DNA from: Bin87 sp965217175
Lineage (GTDB): Bacteria > Chloroflexota > Dehalococcoidia > Lucifugimonadales > UBA3495
Reading direction: 5' to 3'
Length of the DNA: 64,000 nt
Assembly: GCA_965217175.1 (NCBI GenBank)
Contig: OZ244251.1
Span: 372,001-436,000 of the forward strand
Part shown: piece after piece, positions 51,824 through 61,823 of the stretch
How the letters are laid out: every line of letters starts with the position of its first letter
How positions within the stretch are numbered: position 1 is the stretch's first letter
Position numbers and translations under genes: made by a program
The notes under the pieces: model-generated
Told to the model about the DNA's origin: nothing
Databases searched by the model: none
The model's input: the letters and a program-made list of their open reading frames with translations, nothing else

Positions 51824-53367
51824 GGCTCGACCTGCATCCGTTGCAATGCAATCGACTCGTCGTATAGTTGCTCGACCACTGAGCTAAATTCCCGCTCGTC
51901 GATACCAGTGTCATTGCGGATGTCAAGGCGTTGTATCCGACTTCCGAATTGTCCCCTATCGATCAAAAATTGGTAAGCGGCAACATCAGCGGGGTCAAGG
52001 CGATCCTCGTCGCTAAATCCTAGCTGCCCCAGCTTTCTCTGTCCCACGGTATTGAGCCTCATCAAATTGTTGAGAGCTCCCAAAAACAAATCACTGTGAG
52101 TAGTAAGCAATACCTTGACCCCAGCGTTCACCAATCGAACTATCGCGCGGGCCATTTGCCGTTGGCTTGCGGGATGCAAGTGAGATTCTGGTTCCTCCAG
52201 GATCACCAGATTGCCTTCCCTGATGTTGTGCTTGAGGAACAAGACCAGAGGAGCCAATTCAGTGACCATAGAAGAAGTGCGATAGTACGGGAACCTAGAA
52301 GACCCATCGTTGGGTGCGTAGTAAATCTCCGGGTTTAGAGTTTCGCCAACTTCTTCTATATCGACGGTGCCGTTAACGACGTTATTCTCCAGGAACGCCA
52401 CCACAGGGGCCAAAACAGACGTCGGTGCTTCGTGAGAGACCCTAGGGTCGCGGAGGCTCGGCTGCATGATAAGCATATTGCCAATGAAATCTCTAACGAC
52501 GCCCGGCAACGGTGAAATCTCGACCGGTAACAAGCCCGCAAATTGCGTTTGGCGAATCAACGTACCTGCGATCGCTTTGTGTCCCTGAGTGATGCCAGAT
52601 CGGGCTGCGGGCAAGTAGTAGCTGCGCAATGGTAAAGACCCAAACACCTCAAAGAACGCACTAGCGGATGCATAGTTGATCATGTCGCTCAACATCAATT
52701 GTTCATTGAGCCTTTCACGACCGCTGGAGCGGGGTAGTTCCGTTCTATTCAATAAAAATTTTAAATGCTCCCCTTCCAAAATCGAGCCGGATGCGTCGAA
52801 TTCGCGATCGACCATATCCAATTCAGTTCCCGTAGCACTAAGACCTAATGCTAAGGATAACGACGGCGCATCGCTTTGCATCCGGATCTGAAATGTAGGG
52901 TTATGGGCTGTAGTCCTAACTATTTCACGTAATGGGCCGTGGTTCCGGATAAGCTCGTAGCGCAGTCTCTCTCCTATTCCTTCGATGGCAGTAACAACCG
53001 CGGAGTCAACCACCTGCTTGAAAAAAGTGGGGCCGCTGGACAATTCAACGTCAGCATCGTTGATGCTGGATATCCAACTCTCCAGGGCTCCCAACAAATG
53101 AGGAGGGATGGATCCATCAGGGCCTAAAGATAACGGCTCGAGTGACCACCCCCTTACCCGAGTAGGTGTCGCCGAACCGAATTGCGGATAAATGGATTGG
53201 AACGGCGACGCCGGTGACTCCCGGACTGCATTCATCAGGGAATACACTACTGTAGCCATGTAAGATTTCCCGGAATTACTCGGACCCACGAAAACAGTGA
53301 GTGGCTTCAATTCCACTTCGCCGGCGATCAGGGGCCCGTAATCATCAACCTCAATTCGCAACATCAT
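51820..53367 (-). CDS. ABC/OLD-type AAA ATPase, first gene of operon
   Basis: The 515-residue product has a Walker A in LTVFVGPSNSGKSYMATVVY near residue 27, an ABC-like Walker B with the catalytic Glu in LVILEEPESHLHPASQRQMA near 400, and a switch His in VKVLLTTHSDLFLGALNN about 25 residues further. This is the AAA_15/AAA_21 arrangement of OLD- and RecF-type ATPases. It lacks a TOPRIM domain; nuclease activity would come from the partner genes. The ATG at 53367 was chosen over one 18 codons upstream because the family begins at the first beta strand (LRIEVDDYGPL). Such ATPase plus nuclease pairs are typical of antiphage systems. Confidence 0.8.
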   Translation of the reverse strand: MMLRIEVDDYGPLIAGEVELKPLTVFVGPSNSGKSYMATVVYSLMNAVRESPASPFQSIYPQFGSATPTRVRGWSLEPLSLGPDGSIPPHLLGALESWISSINDADVELSSGPTFFKQVVDSAVVTAIEGIGERLRYELIRNHGPLREIVRTTAHNPTFQIRMQSDAPSLSLALGLSATGTELDMVDREFDASGSILEGEHLKFLLNRTELPRSSGRERLNEQLMLSDMINYASASAFFEVFGSLPLRSYYLPAARSGITQGHKAIAGTLIRQTQFAGLLPVEISPLPGVVRDFIGNMLIMQPSLRDPRVSHEAPTSVLAPVVAFLENNVVNGTVDIEEVGETLNPEIYYAPNDGSSRFPYYRTSSMVTELAPLVLFLKHNIREGNLVILEEPESHLHPASQRQMARAIVRLVNAGVKVLLTTHSDLFLGALNNLMRLNTVGQRKLGQLGFSDEDRLDPADVAAYQFLIDRGQFGSRIQRLDIRNDTGIDEREFSSVVEQLYDESIALQRMQVEP

Positions 53368-53639
53368 GCCCTCGTCAGGCTTCAAGCAGATTGTTCGGCG
53401 CTCAGCGTCCAACACGTGCATTTAGAATAACACTCGCAGTCGAATCAACACGGCGACGCCAAATAGGGTTACCTTACCGCCTCCACCGATCTGGATATTC
53501 CCCGCTGGTGCGAATGAGCCGGTCACCTTTGGCGGTTTCAGGATTACATCTGGGTTTGAGGCCGCAGCTATAGAGTTTTGGTATCTCGGACCAAACCCAA
53601 TGTATGAACCGGCGTATACTGTGCGTGGTCTTCCTGGAC

Positions 53640-53832
53640 GTCGGTGCCAGCCAGATGCACTTAAATCATCGTGGTTTCCAGTTTGGAGTGGCCCAGGATA
53701 GACTGCGATTGCCGGACTCCCCCTCCGGCCCGCAAGTATATGGTCGCGAAGGTGTGGGGGAGGCGATGGGGACCGAGCATAGAGCCCAGAATCTCGGCTC
53801 GGTGGAACAACCTCCGGTACACGATTTTGACC
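53640..53832 (-). pseudogene. Remnant of a tyrosine integrase
   Basis: Read leftward the bases encode HRLPHTFATIYLRAGGGVRQ, then SQSILGHSKLETTMI followed by a stop and VHLAG. This corresponds to the C-terminal catalytic segment of the island's own integrase (HTLRHTLGTFYIREGGGVRQ, IMGHTRIETTMIYVHLAG), with the nucleophilic Tyr changed to a stop. It is the footprint of an earlier, related integration. Confidence 0.75.
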
Positions 53833-53905
53833 CCGTCGATGCTGAGAGCCTCGCCATCCCTATGCTACAGGTGCTGGCCGAGGGCCAGTCTATCATGACA
53901 GACTT

Positions 53906-54008
53906 CCGTTCAAAGTCCGCCATTTGTCGCGGTTTCGCCAGCACGCGGTTTGTCAGCGAGTACGACGCCGGGATGCATGGGCGGGAAAATGGCAGAGTTG
54001 TTAACCAA
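53906..54008. repeat. Left flanking repeat of the SAMD9-like locus
   Basis: The block starts near ACTTCCGTTCAAAGTC, continues with CGCCATTTGTCGCGG and ends ATGGCAGAGTTGTTAA. The same elements in the same order and orientation occur at 60552-60660. The gap 53422-54226 otherwise holds only the integrase remnant. Confidence 0.6.
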
Positions 54009-54226
54009 CTCATGCTCCGCTACAATATGGGCGCCGTACAGAACCTTGAGCGGCAAAAAACCAAAGAAAGCCGAGTGCCGCGGACATCAGCAGTATGGGT
54101 GCTTCGAATGGCTAACGCCAAAAGACGGGTTACACGGGGTGCTCTAGATCGATGCTACAGAGACAGATTAGGGGACGCAGGCGATAAAGGTAAATTCTTT
54201 GGAACGCTCAAAGAGGCGGGATCATC

Positions 54227-55523
54227 ATGGCAATCCAGCACGAATCAGATGAGGCGCTTGTCAAGCACCTGCTCACTCGAACGGAGAGCAATATCCTTGA
54301 CTTCAAACGCGAACAGTACAAGTTGACGTCGGGAAATCAACGATCCGGGTTCATTCTCGATATCGTGTCGATGGCTAATACCCCCAGAGATGAACCGGCG
54401 TATATCGCCATAGGAATCAATGAAGAACACGGCCGAGTGGTTGAGGTAATCGGCGTTGACTCCCATATAGATCCTGCCGATTTTCAAAATTTGGTGAACG
54501 GCCACACTGAACGGGCCATTAACTTTTCCTACCGCGTTGTGTTGGTCGACGGTGTCGAATTAGGTCTGTTCGAAATCGCTGTTGATAAAAATGTACCAAT
54601 TATGGCTCGCGACAACTTTCACCGTTTCCGAGCGGGTACCGTGCATATCAGGAGAAACGCTCAAAACGCGGTCGCGGACGCCAATGAGATCGGTCGCATA
54701 TATGAATGGCGGCAGTCCGCGCCCTCACATCCGGCGAATGTTGTCAGTGCAGGACATGCTTGGGATATATTCTACCGAGCCTGTAACCAATTTGAGGATG
54801 GGCGGATTTACGTGGCCGTGATCGGCGATGGTTTGTCGGCTACTGGCGATTACGGCCAGATCTTTGCGTCGGTGGGTTGGCACATGGTGGTTGATTTTGA
54901 TCGTGAAACCGACGAAAGCGGGGTCTTCTTTCACACCAAGGAACATTTGGAGAAACGAAGATCTGTACGCATAAGTGCGCTTGACGAACCAGTGGGCATA
55001 TTGAGCCGTTCGACGTGCTTGTGGGTAGCTGCCAACGGTCTGGAGAGCCGGCCAACTACCTCCAAGGGCGGCACATTCAGGGAATGGAATCGCCGCGTGT
55101 CAGGGCCCATCAGCGCAGCCATGACGAACGTGGCCCGAGTGACGGAACCTCTTCCAGTAACGGCTATAGTTATTAGCGAGATTCGCGATGAAACACGCGT
55201 TATCTGCGAACGACTGGACGAGGCATTTGGCGACAGATTGGATTTTGTTTTTGCGAGCGATTCGATCCACGAAGATGAAGAATTAATCCCTCAATTTGAA
55301 GGCCATGCTGTGCCCATTTCGTTTCCTGCGATTTGCGCCGGATTGCGCGACCTCACTTCCGAGAATAACGCTGTCGAAGTTGTTGACTTCCCCGCTTACG
55401 ACGGGGGATTTACGACGGTCGAGCCTGGAGTGGCGCGTTGGTTAGAAGAAGAGCTTGAACTCGTTCATCAGAACCTAGGCACAACAGCGAGTGATTTGCA
55501 TACTGAATTAGAGCAATTCCTAA
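54227..55523 (+). pseudogene. SAMD9-like AlbA/Schlafen-STAND protein, 5' part (interrupted by IS)
   Basis: Residues 1-150 form an AlbA_2/Schlafen-type domain: LVKHLLTRTESNILDFKREQ near 12 with the family Glu and FK, SMANTPRDEPAYIAIGINEE near 48, and GTVHIRRNAQNAVADANEIG near 130. Residues 175-430 form an alpha/beta domain with IYVAVIGDGLSATGDYGQIF. After codon 433 the frame runs into an IS5-type element and stops at 55552. Joining 55523 to 57822 restores the frame into an NTPase. AlbA_2 plus this type of NTPase is the shared core of animal SAMD9/SAMD9L and their bacterial relatives. Removal of the insertions leaves a multiple of three (3,675 bases, 1,224 residues). Confidence 0.8.
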
Positions 55524-56385
55524 GAGCCTGTCTACGATCTTTTCAGGATTAGCACCATGAAGGCAAGCACCACCATTTGCAGGCTGGTATTGAGCTTTCT
55601 TTCGCAGTTCTTCCAGAGTCGGCGGCACTTTTCCAGCCAGGCGAAAGACCGCTCCACCACCCATCGCTTCGGCAGCACCACGAAGGTGTGCAGTTCGTTG
55701 CGTTTCACTACTTCCACCGAGGCTCCCAACAGGCCTTGCACCGCAGTGGCAAAGGGCTTCCCGGTGTAACCCCCGTCCACCAGCACGTTCTGCACTTGAC
55801 TGAGGCCGTCTCGGCGCCGGTCAAACATCGCCAAAGCCCCAGCCCGGTCGGTAACGTCGGCGGTAGTCACGTGTATCGCATGGGGCAATCCTTGCGTGTC
55901 CACCGCGAGGTGACGCTTGATTCCCGACACCTTCTTGCCTGCGTCATAGCCCTTGTGCCCGGCGGTGTCCGTGTTCTTGACGCTCTGGGAGTCCACGATA
56001 CAGAAGCTGGTCTGCTCTTTCCGTCCATTGCTTTGTCGGGCCGCGCCAACCGATTTTTTTTAGGACTTGCTCCAGAATGGAATCCTGACCTGGGCCAGGC
56101 CGCTCGCTCCATTGCCGGAAATACTTGTAGCAAGTGCGCCAATCGGGGAAGTCCGCAGGCAGCATTCGCCACTGGCAGCCGCTTTTCAAGAGGTACAGTA
56201 CGCCGCAGAAAACGTCGTACAAGTCCACGGTGCGGGGCTTGGTCCGGCGTCGGGCCGACTCCAACGTCGGCAGAATCCGGGCGAATTGCTCCCGGCTGAT
56301 GTCGCTGGGATAGGAATGAGACATGATTATCCCTCCCCTGATAATAGTCTCAACTTAACCTATTTCAGAGATCGTAGACAGGTTC
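55524..56385 (-). mobile_element. IS5-family element (IS427-like), complete
   Basis: The ends are inverted repeats (GAGCCTGTCTACGATCT at 55524 and its near-complement ending at 56385) and the element is flanked by TAA (55521-55523 and 56386-56388), the TNA duplication of the IS427 group. It lies exactly in the left target duplication of the adjacent IS701 element, so it arrived second. Confidence 0.9.
55532..56324 (-). CDS. IS5-family transposase encoded in two frames
   Basis: The first frame (56324 leftward) begins MSHSYPSDISREQFARILPT and continues DVFCGVLYLLKSGCQWRMLP. The second gives SFCIVDSQSVKNTDTAGHKG, VLVDGGYTGKPFATAVQGLL and RWVVERSFAWLEKCRRLWKN with the DDE residues. The frames overlap at a run of eight A on the coding strand (near 56053-56060). 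Loss of one A, by transcriptional slippage or a +1/-2 shift, joins them. Similar two-frame organisation is known in IS5-type elements. Confidence 0.8.
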
Positions 56386-56388
56386 TAA

Positions 56389-57817
56389 TACTACAGTTGC
56401 AGAACAAAGGCGGGTAGAATCAAGGCAGTCAAGGGCTGGAGAGGTGAGGCGGTGGTAGGTGTGATAGAAGATGTGGCAGAGGTGGCCCGTTGGGCCAAGG
56501 GAATCGAAGGGGTACACGAGTGCATTGCGGGACGATTCCGGCGTCCCGAGCCGCGTAGGCGGGCGCTGGACTACCTGCGAGGGCTGCTCAGTCCCGTGGA
56601 ACGCAAGAACGGCTGGCAACTGGCGGAGCAGGCGGGGGACGCCACCCCCTATGGGGTGCAGCACCTGCTGTCCACCTACGTCTGGGACGCCGACCTGGTT
56701 CGCGACGATCTCAGGGACTACGTGGTGGAGCATCTGGGCGACGTCCATGGAGTTCTGGTGGTGGACGAGACGGGATTTCTGAAGAAGGGGAACAAGTCCG
56801 TTGGGGTGCAGCGGCAGTATAGCGGCACGGCGGGGCGGATCGAGAACTGCCAGATCGGGGTATTTTTGACCTACGCCTCTGCCCAAGGGAGGACCCTGAT
56901 GGACCGGGAACTCTACCTGCCTCGGGTGTGGGCTGATGACCTGGAACGGAGGCGAGAGGCTGGGGTGCCTGAGAAAGTGGCATTCCGCACCAAGCCGCAA
57001 CTGGCCCGGCGGATGCTGGAGCGGGCGCTGGAATCGGGAGTGCCCTTCGGCTGGGTCACTGGGGACGAAGTCTACGGCAACGACCGCAACCTGCGGCGGT
57101 GGCTGGAGCGGCGAGACGTTCCCCACGTGCTGGCCGTCAGGAGCAACGAGAAGCTGTGGGCAGAGACGGACAAGGGATGGCGACAGGTGCGGGCGGACCG
57201 GCTGGCGCCTAGGGTGGAGGAACCCGGCTGGGTGCGGCGCAGCGCGGGCGACGGCGCCAAGGGACCCCGGGTATACGATTGGGCGCGGGTGGAGATCCGG
57301 CCCCTGAAGGAGCCGGGCAAGGGGTACTGGCTGCTGGTCCGGCGCAGCATCGCCGAGCCCGGGGAGTTGGCCTATTACGTCTGCTTCGGCCCGGTTGATA
57401 CGACTCTGGAGGAACTGGTGCGGGTGGCCGGAACTCGTTGGACCATCGAAGAATGCTTTAAGGAGGCCAAGGGAGAGGTGGGTCTGGACCAGTATGAAGT
57501 CCGGAAATGGGATGGCTGGTACCGGCACATCACCCTGGCGATGCTGGCCCACGCCTGCCTGGCGGTGGTCAGGCGCCAGGCGTTGGAACAAGGAGGTCCG
57601 AGGGAAAAGGGGGCTCTCCCAGCTTGGACGAAAAGCTGATACCCCTGACGGTGCCCGAGGTCCGGCGGTTGCTCTACCGGCTGATATGGAGACATCAACC
57701 TACGGACGAATCAGTGCTGCGGTGGTCCCGGTGGAGACGGCGGCACCAGGCAACGGCCCGGCGCTGCCATTACCGACGCCGCCTGAAACTCCTCACCACA
57801 TTTCTGCAACTGTAGTA
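56389..57817 (+). mobile_element. IS701-family element
   Basis: TACTACAGTTGCAGAA at the left end and its exact complement at the right end (57802-57817) form the terminal repeats. The target duplication is CTAA: C at 55520 with TAA, and 57818-57821. Four-base YTAR duplications are typical of the IS701 family. Confidence 0.9.
56452..57815 (+). CDS. IS701-family transposase with late -1 frameshift
   Basis: The first frame gives 395 residues with VLVVDETGFLKKGNKSVGVQ near 103 (first Asp), FGWVTGDEVYGNDRNLRRWL near 203 (second Asp), and RWTIEECFKEAKGEVGLDQY near 330 (Glu). It stops at 57639. The usual C-terminus (PLTVPEVRRLLYRLIWRHQP and WSRWRRRHQATARRCHYRRR) lies in the -1 frame to 57815. The frames meet near AAAAGGGG (57605-57612), read as A AAG GGG, which is a fitting -1 slippery site. 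Either programmed slippage or an indel can explain this. Confidence 0.82.
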
Positions 57818-57821
57818 CTAA

Positions 57822-60199
57822 GAGGGAACCGTGTGACGTGGAACGGGTTGAGTCTGAACGTAGATGTCGAACGGCGAGTCATGCCACAGCTGCAACAACT
57901 TGTGACCGATAGCTTGGAATCGCGAACTGCCCGCCGGCTGAACCTGATCCATTGGCCCGGCGGGGGCGGTACAACCGTCGCCCAACGGGTGGCTTGGAAC
58001 CTTCACAGGCGATTTCCGACGGTTGTGGCTAACAGGGTCGTGCCCGATGCTCTAGTCGACCGTATCAGATTTTTGTTTGAAACCACCCGATTACCAGTCT
58101 TGATAATAATCGAGGACTCCATCATGAGGCCCGATGACTTGGACCGGGTGTACGACCGGTTGAGGAGCAACAATATCGGAGCGCTTTTGCTACGCGTGCG
58201 TCGAGAAACCAGCGGAGTCCAATGGCCAGAAAGCGTGTATCTGGATGGTCTATTGGACAACGTTGAAGCCGCGGCGTTCGCTAACAAACTCTCCAGCGTG
58301 GCGTCTGGCCGATCCATAGAACTAGATGAACTAATGAGGGACACAGCTAGGAGCAGAAGGACACCATTTTATTTTGGGTTAGTCGCGTTCGGGAAGGACT
58401 TTCTAGGATTGGAACCATATGTACGCGAAAGACTACAGGGTATAAGCGATAACTTGACAAACCTGTGCAAGACTTCCGCGATGCTGTACCACTACGGACA
58501 ACAGCCGTCGCCGATACAATTGTTCACGCCCCTGTTCGCTCTGCCCAGGACCCGATTGGTCGCCTTGTCCGATCTCTTGCCACCGCTCCTGCAAGAGTTA
58601 TTTGTACCAGACGGCCGGCACGGGTTTCGACCGGCTCATGAGTTGATTGCCAATGAAATGTTGGAACAATTACTGAGCATGAGAATGGAAGATAGGCGGA
58701 ATTGGCGGTGGGGCTTAGCGGATTGTACGACGGACATCATTGAGTTAGCCGCCACACACCATGATCACTCCGGCGGGGAAACGGCCAATTTAGTCGGGAG
58801 TGTGCTGATTGAAAGAGGAATACGAGGAACTGCAACAGGTTTGCGAGAAGATCAATTCTCAAACTTGGTGACCGATATACCTAGCGTTGAAGGGAAAAGA
58901 GTTGTATTGGAAAAGCTCACTGAAAAATTCCCCACCGAACCGCATTTTAGGGCACATCTCGGCCGGTTCTATACGCGCGTGACACGCGAGCACGGAGCCG
59001 CGCACCGAAGTCACGACATGTCTCTCACGATCTCTGCCGAAGATCCCGTCTTACATCACATGGCGGGGATAGCGTATCGGGGCGAACTCGATGAAATGCT
59101 GGAGGGGGTCCAAAGAACTGGGTTGACCGCGGAACACGAGGCCCAGATACAGCGGCTTTCCTCGGAAGCATTAGACCGATTCCGAACATCTAGGGTTTTG
59201 GATCCAATCAGCGAACACAGTTATATATCGGCGATCGAATCGATCGCACGGATAATTTCACAAATGGGGCGCGTCAAGGGTTACCAAGACAGACCTGAGA
59301 GTTTTTTGACCGCTCCGGGCGAAGGATGGTACCGCGAGTTGTTCGATAGGGCAGAAACGTTGGTAGCGGAATTGGACCTGGTTCGAAGAGGGGAAGTGCC
59401 GAGTGAATACCGGCAGCGTGCAGAGGCCTCCTTGGACAGGGCTTATGGGGATTTGGGCAGGGCGATTGAAGGTTGGACCAACCTATTGGAAAGCTCTGGA
59501 GGGTATCGTCCGCCCTTGCGGCGCAATATCATAAATGCTTACCTGAGCCGTGCAGGGCGTGATTGGTCCAGATTGGACGACAGAGTTCTAAGTCGGATCT
59601 TGGAGCTGTCCCAGCAAAACCTGGTAGAGGAACCCGATTCTGATCAGAACCTACGAACTTGGTTCAGAGCTGTTCGCGCTACTGGTTCATTCTCGTTGAA
59701 CGATATAGCGGGACGGTTAGCGCACAAAAGGGCTCAGAATCCGACCGTGGACACTCTGTACTATTTGTACATCATTCAGTTCATGCAGTCAGTGCTTGGA
59801 TCCGTAGGCCGGTCTGCCCTAGACGCAGAGAGTACGATGAGGGAATGTGCTGCAAAAGCATCCGGTTTGCCGTATCGCACACGCTCCTATGAGTGGTTAG
59901 CCCAAGGTGAAGGAATTCAATCCTTGGTGAACGTGACAGCACTGGGTGATTGGGATCCCAACGTTCAGTTTTGGTCCAGGACTAGCGGTTTGCGGAGGAT
60001 CGCAGGAACAATCTCCACCATCCGCGGACCCGCGTCTGGTGAAATCGAACTCCGGAACGGTTTGAAAGCATTCTTTGTGCCGTCCCGTGGGTTGGTTGAA
60101 GGGGGCTACTTGCGAAACCGGGATGAAGGCCGCCAGGTGGATTTTTACGTAGGGTTTAGCTACGATGGCCTGAGAGCTTGGAGCGTTGGGAGCGTGTAG
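57822..60199 (+). pseudogene. SAMD9-like AlbA/Schlafen-STAND protein, 3' part
   Basis: This part continues from codon 433 of the upstream piece (LRGNRVTWNGLSLNVDVERR). The P-loop is LIHWPGGGGTTVAQRVAWNL, where the Walker A Lys is replaced by Gly and followed by TT, as in the SAMD9-family P-loop. The Walker B strand is LPVLIIIEDS near residue 525 of the restored protein. A helical STAND-like region follows (TPFYFGLVAFGKDFLGLEPY, YGQQPSPIQLFTPLF), then TPR-like helices, and a C-terminal beta domain (IELRNGLKAFFVPSRGLVEG) that may be an OB fold. The open frame continues upstream into the IS only by chance. Confidence 0.8.
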
Positions 60200-60803
60200 C
60201 GATAAGTCCGGCGAATGTCGCTATACCACAGTAATCATAGGCATGTACCCCACCTTGCGGATGGGAAAGTTCGTTAGCAACTCTGCCATGCCGAGCGAAG
60301 GGTCAATGCGGACGAGTTGATCCGCATTACAGAACGGCTGTTGCGCGAACGAAAACGGGCACCGATAGGCCGATCGACGGGGGCGCTGGAGATATTCCGG
60401 TGCCCTTGATTACCGACAATGAACGGGCATAACGACCTCGTGTGCAATTGGCCAGCGGGAGTCGGTGAAAGTTGCGTTCCCGATTGGATTAAGCCGATGC
60501 AGGTTAACGTTTCATCATCAATCAAACAGTGCGAACCTTAGAGCCCAATGGCAGACTTTACGACAAAGTCTGCCAATTTTCGCGCCTTCGGGCGGTCCAG
60601 CGAGCGAGCGTAAACACAATGCTGCGGTTGGATCGTCGTCAGAATGGCAGAGTTGCTAATGAAGTCTGCCATTGCTAGACTCAGCGCTCGGTGCGTGGGG
60701 AGGGATGGCGGTCAAGACGGGAGGGGGTCAGTTGCGAATGTGGCCCAGGATTTTTGCGCCCGTGCTCAAAGAACGTTCTGTGAAATCATTGCTGGGGTGA
60801 AAG
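60200..60803. other. Non-coding gap after the SAMD9-like locus
   Basis: No gene-like frame is seen. A complement of GGCAGAGTTGCTAA lies near 60277-60290, and the flanking repeat block occupies 60552-60672. Confidence 0.4.
60552..60672. repeat. Right flanking repeat of the SAMD9-like locus
   Basis: It contains GGCAGACTTT-ACGAC-AAAGTCTGCC (a perfect hairpin at 60547-60571), then TTTTCGCG and, after about 70 bases, ATGGCAGAGTTGCTAA with its own inverted partner TCTGCCAT. It matches the block at 53906-54008 in order and orientation. Confidence 0.6.
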
Positions 60804-61760
60804 ATGCTAGATCCCAGTACCATCAAGGAGTACGCGGAGGCAGTCACCGGCGAAAGGCCGGCCCAACTTCCCGTGGTAATAAGCTCGACGAACAACCCCG
60901 TCTATCGCATCGAGACCGAAAGCGGACGATCCTACGTGCTGAAGTGCTTGGAAGACCCCGGGCTGGACGTCCAATTTGAACTGCGCGTCAATAGACACCT
61001 CCAGTCCCTTATCCGCACCCAGGAGGTGATCTCCGCAGACAGTACTAGATCGGCGTTCCCATTCGACGTCATCGTTACAAGGCACTACCAGGGCACCGAC
61101 GGCGCAACGCTGGTGGAATCCGGCCAAATGACTCCAAGACTGGAGGACAAACTCACCACATTCATGCTCCGAGCTTTCGAAGCCATCGGGTCATTGAGCA
61201 TGCCCCGCGAAGGGTACGGAATCCACAAAAACGACCGTGGAATGCACCCGACCTGGGAAGCCTTCATAACGGACTACATCGAACGCTACGTCGGAAGGCT
61301 CGAGGCACTGGACAATCCGGAGCCCTGGGCGGACTGGAAGCAATGCCTGCTCGAGGAATTCAACGACCTGCTAAGCCGTAGCCGCGAACCGGCCATGGGG
61401 CCGGTCTCCCTGGACAGCAACCTGAAGAACTTCCTCTACCTTCCGGACACCGAGGAGTTTCTCCTGCTCAACGTTCCCCTGGTGGCGGTAACCGACCAAC
61501 GCCACGGCATCGCGGAGATGGCCAGCCAACTCCAAGGGCGAGCATACGAACTGTTCATACAAAAGGTCGAACGACTCTCCGAAGGGGCGCTGGAAGACCG
61601 GCGAGCGTTCTGGTTCTACCAGACCCTGGCCCTCACCGGAGTGTTGGCATACATCGCGGCACATAGTCCCGAAGACGTCCGCAACGCGCACCGCTGGGGA
61701 TACCCCGTTCCCATGTACGACTACGTGGCGGATTACGTCAACCGACTGAAACGGTCATGA
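60804..61760 (+). CDS. Aminoglycoside-phosphotransferase-like protein, degenerate active site
   Basis: The 318-residue product has the APH/choline-kinase fold pattern: NNPVYRIETESGRSYVLKCL near 30 with the N-lobe Lys, then a helical C-lobe. Where active family members have HGDxxxxN and a later Asp, this protein has VSLDSNLKNFLYL and EFLLLNVPLVAV. The catalytic His-Gly is lost and the metal-binding Asp is replaced by Asn, so it may be a pseudokinase or use another chemistry. It is an island gene not linked to a recognisable pathway. Confidence 0.55.
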   Translation: MLDPSTIKEYAEAVTGERPAQLPVVISSTNNPVYRIETESGRSYVLKCLEDPGLDVQFELRVNRHLQSLIRTQEVISADSTRSAFPFDVIVTRHYQGTDGATLVESGQMTPRLEDKLTTFMLRAFEAIGSLSMPREGYGIHKNDRGMHPTWEAFITDYIERYVGRLEALDNPEPWADWKQCLLEEFNDLLSRSREPAMGPVSLDSNLKNFLYLPDTEEFLLLNVPLVAVTDQRHGIAEMASQLQGRAYELFIQKVERLSEGALEDRRAFWFYQTLALTGVLAYIAAHSPEDVRNAHRWGYPVPMYDYVADYVNRLKRS

Positions 61761-61823
61761 CACAGACCTGACCGAATCTCGGGGACTTACGGCAAGCCAC
61801 ACCAGACCCGCGCTAAACACAAC

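Noticed and set aside
53604..54326. 240-residue rightward open frame
   Set aside because: It is antisense to the integrase remnant, overlaps the SAMD9-like start and has no protein-like features.
57395..57821. Upstream extension of the NTPase frame into IS701 as the real N-terminus
   Set aside because: These codons are the out-of-frame end of the IS701 transposase; the frame joins the AlbA part when the ISs are removed.
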